A DNA stretch of 5,789 nt from Gammaproteobacteria bacterium (GTDB taxonomy: Bacteria > Pseudomonadota > Gammaproteobacteria > Steroidobacterales > Steroidobacteraceae). Positions within the stretch are counted from its first letter, which is position 1; each line of letters begins with the position of its first letter. Shown here in pieces: positions 1 through 4,626 of this stretch. The stretch is taken from contig DAIDKA010000186.1 in NCBI GenBank assembly GCA_027451085.1, forward strand, positions 1 through 5,789, in the 5' to 3' direction. The position numbers were made by a program, and so were the translations under genes. The notes beneath the pieces are model-generated. The model was not told where the DNA came from and searched no databases. It worked only from the letters and a program-made list of their open reading frames with translations.

Positions 1-249
1 ACCGGGGATCGTTTCCCGGCCTGGAAGGGCAATCTGTTCGTGACGAGCGCGCGGCGGGGCGAAGTGCCACGCACCGGCGGGCTGGAGCGGGTGGTGCTCA
101 ACGACAAGCTGGAGGAACTGCGCCGCGAGACGCTGCTGACGGAGCTGCACCAGCGCATGCGGGACGTGCGGCAGGGGCCCGACGGGCTGCTGTACGTGGT
201 CACTGATGAAGACGACGCGGCGCTGCTGCGCATCGAGCCAGCGCCATAG
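1..249 (+). CDS. PQQ-dependent sugar dehydrogenase-like protein, C-terminal part (5' end outside window)
   Basis: The frame is open from the first base and ends at TAG 247-249, giving the last 82 residues of a longer protein. The piece starts with G-D-R-F-P-A-W-K-G-N-L-F and ends with V-R-Q-G-P-D-G-L-L-Y-V-V-T-D-E-D followed by L-L-R-I-E-P. Both are typical of the last blades of the soluble or periplasmic PQQ-dependent aldose (glucose/sorbosone) dehydrogenase beta-propeller family. Family members oxidise aldose sugars to lactones in the periplasm using PQQ and calcium. The catalytic and PQQ-binding residues lie upstream of the window, so activity and substrate cannot be judged here. The cupin gene starts 27 bp downstream on the same strand, suggesting a shared transcript. 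Family assignment is fairly secure; substrate is unknown. Confidence 0.8.
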   Translation, partial: TGDRFPAWKGNLFVTSARRGEVPRTGGLERVVLNDKLEELRRETLLTELHQRMRDVRQGPDGLLYVVTDEDDAALLRIEPAP

Positions 250-267
250 GCAAGAATGATGTTTTAC

Positions 268-273
268 GAGGGG
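268..273 (+). promoter_or_regulatory. Ribosome binding site that favours the cupin start at 277
   Basis: GAGGGG lies with its GAGG core five bases before ATG 277. The upstream in-frame ATGs at 256 and 259 have only a bare AGG (248-250) in front and would put seven residues (M-M-F-Y-E-G-C) ahead of an otherwise textbook signal peptide. This supports 277 as the start. Confidence 0.6.
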
Positions 274-276
274 TGT

Positions 277-735
277 ATGAAAAGAACGCAGTTGTCTCTG
301 GTAGCGCTTGGTGTGCTGGCAGCAGGTGCGGCGCTGGCCGCGGAACCGCAGATCCGGCTGACGCCGCAGGAGATCACCGAGCTTGCCGCATCACAGGCAG
401 CGACGCCGCATCCGGGCCCGAAGCAGGTGGTGCTGAACGGGGACCCCGGCAGACCCGGGGTGTACACGGTCGAGGTCAGCATCCCCGCGCATACCACGGT
501 GCCGCCTCACACCCATCGTGATGACCGCGCGGTGTACGTACTGTCGGGCACGCTGTACGTGGGTTATGGCGAGAAACGCGATGAATCTGCGCTGAAGGCG
601 CTGCCCGCCGGCAGCTACTACACCGAGCCGGCGGCGACGCCCCACTACACGGAGACGCACGATGAACCCGTGGTGCTGCTGATCACGGGTGAGGGGCCAA
701 GCGACACGCACATCATCGGCGCACCACCGCGCTGA
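277..735 (+). CDS. Exported small cupin-domain protein
   Basis: From ATG 277 the product has 152 residues. It begins M-K-R-T, then a hydrophobic stretch (about residues 6-20) and a likely signal peptidase site near A-L-A-A-E at residues 19-23, so the mature protein should be periplasmic. The rest is a single cupin barrel. Cupin motif 1 is P-P-H-T-H at 76-80 followed by V-L-S-G-T (G91). Motif 2 includes L-P-A-G-S at 109-113 and P-H at 122-123. The metal ligands His78, His80 and His123 are present, but the position usually held by Glu in motif 1 (HxH-x3-E-x6-G) is Arg84. I recall related small cupins with a similar D-D-R or D-N-R sequence, so this may be a subfamily trait. The specific role is unknown: such proteins can be small-molecule binding proteins, isomerases or dioxygenase-like. 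It may share a transcript with the sugar dehydrogenase gene upstream and converges on the aldehyde dehydrogenase gene, with 20 bp between the two stops. Confidence 0.85.
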   Translation: MKRTQLSLVALGVLAAGAALAAEPQIRLTPQEITELAASQAATPHPGPKQVVLNGDPGRPGVYTVEVSIPAHTTVPPHTHRDDRAVYVLSGTLYVGYGEKRDESALKALPAGSYYTEPAATPHYTETHDEPVVLLITGEGPSDTHIIGAPPR

Positions 736-755
736 CGCTCGGCGCCCCCCCGGAA

Positions 756-2186
756 CTAAATCGCCTGGTTCACGATGTGGGCCTGGGTGTATTCTTCCAA
801 GCCGTCCTGTCCCATTTCGGCACCGAGGCCCGACTGGCGGGCGCCACCGAAGGGAACGTCCGCCGGCAGGTCCAGGTGCTTGTTGATCCACACCGTGCCG
901 GTGTCGAGCTTCATGGCAACGTCCATGGCGCGCTCGGGGTCGTTGGACCATACCGTGCCGGCGAGGCCGTACTCGGAGGCATTGGCGCGCGCAATGGCGT
1001 CATCGAGGGTCTTGTAGCTCAGCACCGGCAGCACGGGCCCGAACTGTTCCTCCTGCACCAGCCGCGAGCTCTCGGCGATGTCGCGCACGATGGTCGGACG
1101 GATGAAGTAGCCGCGGCCCTTGTGGGGGGTGCCACCGGCGATGATCCTGCCGTGGGCGCGGGCGTCCTCGATGTACTCCTGCACCTTCCTGAACTGCTGG
1201 GCGTTCTGCAGCGGGCCGAACTGGGTCTTTTCATCGAGACCATCGCCCACCACCGCGGCGTCGGCGAGTTTTGCCAGTTCCGCGCACACAGCGTCGTACA
1301 TGGACTCGGGCACGTAGGCGCGCTTGATGGCCATGCAGACCTGGCCGCTGTTGGCCATGGCGCCGGCGAACAGCTTGGCGGCCGCATCCGCCGGGGCCAT
1401 GTCGTCGAGCACGATGGCGGCGTCATTGCCGCCCAGCTCCAGGGTCACGCGCTTGACGGTGCCGGCGGCGCTGGCCATGACCTTCTTGCCGGTGGCGGTG
1501 GAACCGGTGAAGGCCACCTTGGCCACGTCCGGGTGCGCTGTGAGCGCGCTGCCGAGGTCGTTGACGTCGGTCACCACGTTGAATACCCCGGCAGGGAAGA
1601 CCTTGGCTGCGATCTCGCCCAGGCGCAGCGAAGTCAGCGGGGTGGTGGGGGCGGGCTTGGCAACCATGGTGTTGCCGGCCAGCAGCGCGGGGGCCAGCTT
1701 GGTGGCCAGCAGGATGACGGGGAAGTTCCAGGGTGTGATGGCGGCGATGACCCCCAGCGGCCCGTGACGGCGCACGATACGGGCGCCGTCGCCTTCACGC
1801 AGCACCTTCACCGGCAGGTCAAGCGCGGCGATGGTGCGGATGATGTAGATGGCGCCGAACAGTTCGCCCTTGGCGGCAGCCAGCGGCTTGCCCTGTTCCT
1901 GCGTGAGCAGGCGGGCGATGTCCTCCAGGCGGGCCTCCAGCGCACCGGCGAACTGCAGGAGTTTTTCACGGCGCTGGGCGATCGGGGTGGCGGACCAGGC
2001 TGGGAAGGCGGCCTTGGCGGCGGCGACGGCCTGGTTCAGCTGGTTGAGGTCCGCACGCGGGCAGCGGGCGACGAGTTCCTCGGTGGCCGGATTGATGACG
2101 TCGAAGGTGGAGGCGCCGTCCACGAGACGGCCATTGATCAGCAGCCGGAACTCGCCGGCGGGGGCAGACTGCAGCTGGGCGTTCAT
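756..2186 (-). CDS. NAD(P)+-dependent aldehyde dehydrogenase family protein
   Basis: This is a complete 476-residue aldehyde dehydrogenase, the usual length for the superfamily. It oxidises an aldehyde to a carboxylate with NAD+ or NADP+ in the cytoplasm. Visible landmarks are P-W-N-F-P (catalytic Asn154), V-A-K-P-A-P (Lys177), the cofactor loop F-T-G-S-T at 226-230, T-L-E-L-G-G (general base Glu250), G-Q-V-C (nucleophile Cys284), E-E-Q-F-G-P at 379-384 and P-F-G-G-A-R-Q-S-G at 445-453. All key residues are present, so it should be active. After Lys177 the sequence is P-A-P, so the Glu that binds the adenine ribose in many NAD-specific members is Pro180; cofactor preference is open. The C-terminal style (K-H-L-D-L then P-F-G-G-A-R) resembles, from memory, a bacterial AldA-like subgroup, so no substrate is proposed. 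The ATG at 2186 has an AGGA (2199-2196) nine bases upstream. The gene stands alone on the minus strand unless the small ORF at 2366-2238 is real. Confidence 0.95.
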   Translation of the reverse strand: MNAQLQSAPAGEFRLLINGRLVDGASTFDVINPATEELVARCPRADLNQLNQAVAAAKAAFPAWSATPIAQRREKLLQFAGALEARLEDIARLLTQEQGKPLAAAKGELFGAIYIIRTIAALDLPVKVLREGDGARIVRRHGPLGVIAAITPWNFPVILLATKLAPALLAGNTMVAKPAPTTPLTSLRLGEIAAKVFPAGVFNVVTDVNDLGSALTAHPDVAKVAFTGSTATGKKVMASAAGTVKRVTLELGGNDAAIVLDDMAPADAAAKLFAGAMANSGQVCMAIKRAYVPESMYDAVCAELAKLADAAVVGDGLDEKTQFGPLQNAQQFRKVQEYIEDARAHGRIIAGGTPHKGRGYFIRPTIVRDIAESSRLVQEEQFGPVLPVLSYKTLDDAIARANASEYGLAGTVWSNDPERAMDVAMKLDTGTVWINKHLDLPADVPFGGARQSGLGAEMGQDGLEEYTQAHIVNQAI

Positions 2187-2228
2187 GATTGAGGTTCCTG
2201 AGGTTCGGGGCCTGGGCCGGAAAGCACG

Positions 2229-2257
2229 AATATACGCTTACTGCGCCCGCTTTTGAC
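2229..2257 (-). promoter_or_regulatory. Candidate sigma70-type promoter for the aldehyde dehydrogenase gene
   Basis: Read on the minus strand, TATATT (2234-2229) matches the -10 consensus at five of six positions. A weak -35 candidate, GTCAAA (2257-2252), sits 17 bases upstream with only three matches. Transcription would begin near 2222 and give a leader of about 35 bases that includes the AGGA before ATG 2186. The AT-rich hexamer stands out in very GC-rich DNA, but the -35 match is poor. Confidence 0.3.
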
Positions 2258-2366
2258 GCGCCGGCGGGCTTGCCGGTTCCGCCGGTACCGGGGGCGGAAC
2301 GGGATCCCAGGTTTGCAGGCTGCGCGGGATGTCACCTGGGGCCTTGCGGTATCCTTGGTCCCCCAT
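2238..2366 (-). CDS. Possible small proline-rich protein (42 aa), not recognised
   Basis: The minus strand has an ORF from ATG 2366 to TAA 2238, filling most of what would otherwise be the intergenic gap. The 42-residue product begins M-G-D-Q-G-Y-R-K-A-P-G-D-I-P-R-S-L-Q-T-W and continues D-P-V-P-P-P-V-P-A-E-P-A-S-P-P-A before a basic end (R-Q-K-R-A-Q). The ordered N-terminal half and the proline/alanine tail look protein-like rather than random, and about 30 of 42 third codon positions are G or C. Against it, the gene is very short, the ribosome binding site is weak (GGGGTG a few bases before the ATG), and GC-rich DNA gives such ORFs by chance. No signal peptide, membrane segment or known motif is seen. 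If real, it would lie 51 bp upstream of the aldehyde dehydrogenase start on the same strand. It could also be the C-terminal remnant of a longer gene. Confidence 0.35.
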   Translation of the reverse strand: MGDQGYRKAPGDIPRSLQTWDPVPPPVPAEPASPPARQKRAQ

Positions 2367-3801
2367 GAGCACCCCGATTCATTCTGTTTCCGACGGGCAC
2401 CTTGCCACCGCGCGTGAAAAGGCGCTGAAGGTCAACCTGAACCCGATGTATTACGGCACTTTTGCCGAAATCGGGGCCGGTCAGGAGGTGGTCCGCTGGT
2501 TTTTCCAGGCCGGTGGCGCCGCCGGCACCATTTCCAAGAGCATCTCCGCCTACGACATGAAGGTGAGCGATGCGATCTATGGCTCGTGCAAGCGCTATGT
2601 CGCGCGTGACCGCCTGCAGGCCATGCTGGACTACGAGCAGAAGCTAAACATCGAGCGCCTGCAGGAGCAGCGTGGTGCCACCACGGCTTTTTTCACCTTC
2701 GCTGACACCGTTTCGGCCCGCAGCTTCAGGGGCAACAACGAGTGCCACGGCTGGATGGGCATCAAGTTCCAGCCGCGTCCCGGCGCGCCCAGCAGCCAGA
2801 TCATCGTCCACGTCAACATGAAGGACTGGGAGAACGCCCAGCAGCAGGAGGCCCTCGGCATCGTGGGCGTGAACCTGATCTACGGCGCCTGCAGCCTTGC
2901 GGACCAGCCGGAGCGGCTGCTGGAGTCGCTGCTCGACGGGTTGTCCACGGATCGCATCGAGATCGATCTCATCGAGTTCTCAGGTCCCGGGTTCGAGCAG
3001 GTGGACAACCGCATCATGGCCCTGCGGCTGGTGCAGCTGGGGCTGTCGGGCGCGGCCATGTTCGGCGCCGATGGCCATGCGTTGCTGCCTTCGGAGGTGC
3101 TGCACAAAAAGCCGGTGCTGGTCGAGCGTGGACGCTTCAGGCCCGTGACCAAGGTGAACGTGGACGTCCTGCGGTCAGCTCTGAACGCGTTCGAGAAGGT
3201 CTCGCCGGACGTGCAACCCGGGGAGACCATCGCGCTCATGGACATTCCCATGAGCAGCCTGTACACCGACGGCGAAGTCGATCTGGCGGATTTCCTCAGC
3301 CGGGCGGAGGTTCTGGCCACCACGGGACACACCGTGATGATTTCGGACTTCGGCGAGTACTACCGCCTGGCCCGCTATCTGTGGCGCTACACCAACCGGC
3401 CCATCGGCCTCGCCATGGGTTCGCCCAATCTCAAAATCCTGTTCGACGAATCCAACTACACCAAGCTGGACGGAGGCATCCTTGAGAGCTTCGGGCGCCT
3501 GTTCAAGGGTGACCTGAAGCTGTTCATCTACCCGTGGCTGGACACGGCCACGGGCCGGCTGGTGGGCGCGGACGAGGTGGACGTGGGTGAATCGCTGCAT
3601 CAGCTGTATGGCTACCTGCGCTCCCGCGGCTGTATCGTGCCCCTGGTGGACGCCGACCGGGAACTGCTGACCATCTATTCTCCTGACGTGCTGCAGAAGA
3701 TCGTCAGCGGGGATCCCGCCTGGGAGGTCATGGTGCCGGCGGCGGTGGCGGATGCGATCAAAACCCGCCACCTGTTCGGGTACAGTGCGTCGAGGAAGTA
3801 G
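2365..3801 (+). CDS. Conserved-looking cytoplasmic protein of unknown function (478 aa)
   Basis: From ATG 2365 the product has 478 residues. An ATG at 2329 would add 12 residues (M-S-P-G-A-L-R-Y-P-W-S-P) that do not look like part of a domain, so I prefer 2365. Neither start has a good Shine-Dalgarno, and a -10-like TATCCT at 2350-2355 would put the RNA start almost at ATG 2365, so translation may be nearly leaderless. I see no signal peptide or membrane segment. Dense motifs suggest an enzyme: E-I-G-A-G-Q-E (35-41), S-K-S-I-S-A-Y-D-M (57-65), R-G-N-N-E-C-H-G-W-M-G (122-132, with possible ligand or catalytic Cys127 and His128), E-A-L-G-I-V-G-V-N-L-I-Y-G (162-174), F-S-G-P-G-F (205-210), S-D-F-G-E-Y-Y (327-333) and F-G-R-L-F-K-G-D-L-K (376-385). 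From memory, relatives carry conflicting automatic labels, including nicotinate-nucleotide adenylyltransferase. I see no HxGH or ISSTxxR signature of that superfamily and do not adopt the name. It lies 40 bp upstream of gloA on the same strand. Confidence 0.9.
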   Translation: MSTPIHSVSDGHLATAREKALKVNLNPMYYGTFAEIGAGQEVVRWFFQAGGAAGTISKSISAYDMKVSDAIYGSCKRYVARDRLQAMLDYEQKLNIERLQEQRGATTAFFTFADTVSARSFRGNNECHGWMGIKFQPRPGAPSSQIIVHVNMKDWENAQQQEALGIVGVNLIYGACSLADQPERLLESLLDGLSTDRIEIDLIEFSGPGFEQVDNRIMALRLVQLGLSGAAMFGADGHALLPSEVLHKKPVLVERGRFRPVTKVNVDVLRSALNAFEKVSPDVQPGETIALMDIPMSSLYTDGEVDLADFLSRAEVLATTGHTVMISDFGEYYRLARYLWRYTNRPIGLAMGSPNLKILFDESNYTKLDGGILESFGRLFKGDLKLFIYPWLDTATGRLVGADEVDVGESLHQLYGYLRSRGCIVPLVDADRELLTIYSPDVLQKIVSGDPAWEVMVPAAVADAIKTRHLFGYSASRK

Positions 3802-3841
3802 CGCGGGGCCGCGCGACAGGCAACGAGGAGGCTGATCGAGG

Positions 3842-4237
3842 ATGAACGTTCTGCATACCATGCTGCGCGTGGGTAACCTTGAGCGCGCGGTGGATTTCTA
3901 CACCCGTGTGCTGGGCATGAACCTGTTGCGTGAGACTGACGTGCCGTCGCAGAAGTACAAGCTGGCCTTCGTCGGTTATGGCCGGGGCAATGCCGACGGC
4001 GGGGCGGAGATCGAACTGACCTACAACTACGGCGTGGAGGACTACGAGCCCGGCACTGCATTCGGGCACATTGCCCTGGGCGTGACGGATGTCGCGGCAG
4101 CCTGCGCCAGGATCCGCGAGGCCGGCGGCAAGGTCGTGCGCGATGCGGGGCCGGTCAAGGGGGGCACCACGGTGATCGCCTTCGTGCAGGACCCCGACGG
4201 CTACAAGATCGAACTGATTCAAAGACCGGCGGCGTAG
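3842..4237 (+). CDS. gloA: Lactoylglutathione lyase (glyoxalase I)
   Basis: The 131-residue product converts the hemithioacetal of methylglyoxal and glutathione to S-lactoylglutathione in the cytoplasm, the first step of methylglyoxal detoxification. It follows the E. coli GloA sequence closely: L-H-T-M-L-R-V-G at 4-11, D-F-Y-T-R-V-L-G-M at 18-26, L-A-F-V-G-Y-G at 41-47, E-L-T-Y-N at 58-62, G-H-I-A-L at 75-79, G-P-V-K-G-G-T-T-V-I-A-F at 103-114 and D-P-D-G-Y-K-I-E-L at 117-125. The four metal ligands are His5, Glu58, His76 and Glu124. The short length fits the nickel/cobalt-type bacterial enzyme rather than the longer zinc type, but metal choice is an inference. A strong GAGGAGG (3825-3831) lies ten bases before the ATG. 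It follows the unknown 478-residue gene by 40 bp and may be co-transcribed with it. Its last 19 bp overlap the end of the converging permease remnant. Confidence 0.96.
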   Translation: MNVLHTMLRVGNLERAVDFYTRVLGMNLLRETDVPSQKYKLAFVGYGRGNADGGAEIELTYNYGVEDYEPGTAFGHIALGVTDVAAACARIREAGGKVVRDAGPVKGGTTVIAFVQDPDGYKIELIQRPAA

Positions 4238-4574
4238 CGGCGTCGCGCGAAAATGCCGAAGCCGGCGATGACCGCGTAGCAGGCCAGCGGCAGCAGCAAG
4301 GCGGGGCGCAGGGCCATGAGGTCCGCGATCCTGCCGGTGAGCGGCGGGATCACCGCGCCGCCGAAGATGGCCATGCAGATGATGCCCGAGCCCTCGTGCG
4401 TGCGCCGGCCCAGCCCTTCGCAGGCCAGCGAATGGCGAGTCCCAGGTAGGCGTGGGCGATGACGCCGGTCTCGCGGCGGAACTACAGCGCAACCACGAAA
4501 GGCCGCAGGTCCGGCGCGTTGAACTCCTGCTCCGAAGCCTGGCCGCCGGCCGGGGGTGGCGTTCCCATGTCCAT
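4219..4574 (-). pseudogene. Sugar permease remnant, FHS (FucP/GluP) family of the major facilitator superfamily, internally deleted and frameshifted
   Basis: Intact members are proton-coupled sugar importers of roughly 400-430 residues with twelve membrane helices. Here only about 117 codons in three pieces remain. The first is a normal N-terminus of 30 residues from ATG 4574, ending N-A-P-D-L-R-P-F-V-V-A-L where helix 1 should begin, followed at once by TAG 4484-4482. The second, in the same frame (4481 to about 4432), reads G-V-I-A-H-A-Y-L-G-L-A-I and resembles the start of a mid-protein helix. The third, in another frame (4431-4222, stop TGA 4221-4219), is 70 residues starting S-L-A-C-E-G-L-G-R-R-T-H-E-G-S-G and running through G-G-A-V-I-P-P-L-T-G-R-I-A-D, the hallmark of the family's last third. 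The pattern implies at least two internal deletions, one shifting the frame. The sugar was probably the substrate feeding the divergent epimerase, by context only. A functional transporter is not possible from this sequence. Confidence 0.85.
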
Positions 4575-4579
4575 TTGTT

Positions 4580-4586
4580 CTCCCCC
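4580..4586 (-). promoter_or_regulatory. Retained ribosome binding site of the permease remnant
   Basis: On the minus strand GGGGGAG (4586-4580) stands five bases before ATG 4574. It is a good Shine-Dalgarno at proper spacing, showing that the 5' end of the old permease gene is intact and that a 30-residue peptide ending at TAG 4484-4482 could still be translated. Confidence 0.55.
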
Positions 4587-4593
4587 AATGCGT

Positions 4594-4619
4594 TTTTACC
4601 GGGTGCCGGTATGGTAAAA
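4594..4619. promoter_or_regulatory. Operator-like palindrome between permease remnant and epimerase
   Basis: The 52 bp between the divergent genes contains a perfect 6-3-6 inverted repeat, TACCGG-GTG-CCGGTA (4597-4611). A second, overlapping 7-bp inverted repeat, TTTTACC (4594-4600) and GGTAAAA (4613-4619), is separated by 12 bases. The site ends seven bases before the epimerase ATG and overlaps a -10-like TATGGT (4610-4615), a position suited to repression. A shared site between a sugar importer and a sugar-converting enzyme is a common arrangement for LacI- or GntR-type regulators. No regulator gene is in the window, and its family cannot be read from the site. Confidence 0.4.
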
Positions 4620-4626
4620 GGCCGAC

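Noticed and set aside
736..755. The 20-bp gap between the converging cupin and aldehyde dehydrogenase genes, examined for a bidirectional terminator.
   Set aside because: A C-rich run is present, but no stable hairpin with a T-tract on either strand.
777..2192. A 471-codon plus-strand open frame lying opposite the aldehyde dehydrogenase gene.
   Set aside because: It is almost exactly antisense to an unambiguous aldehyde dehydrogenase and its translation is rich in low-complexity Gly/His/Gln runs. Long antisense frames are expected in GC-rich genes.
2191..2206. Tandem GAGGTTC copies (2191-2197 and 2200-2206) upstream of the aldehyde dehydrogenase start.
   Set aside because: Only two short copies, one overlapping the ribosome binding site; not enough to call a repeat or regulator site.
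2261..2291. CCGGC-6-GCCGG inverted repeat and the palindrome CCGGTACCGG (2282-2291), considered as an operator sharing CCGGTA half-sites with the epimerase palindrome.
   Set aside because: The arms lie inside the candidate small proline-rich ORF, where repeated proline codons (CCG) produce them, and the half-site spacing differs from the epimerase site.
2742..3485. A 247-codon plus-strand frame inside the 478-residue gene.
   Set aside because: It is an Arg/Gly/His-rich out-of-frame translation of a gene with clear protein-like sequence in the chosen frame.
3801..3814. GCGCGG-GG-CCGCGC inverted repeat just after the unknown gene, considered as a terminator.
   Set aside because: The loop is too small at full pairing and there is no T-tract. 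Such GC palindromes arise often at this composition, and gloA follows closely on the same strand.
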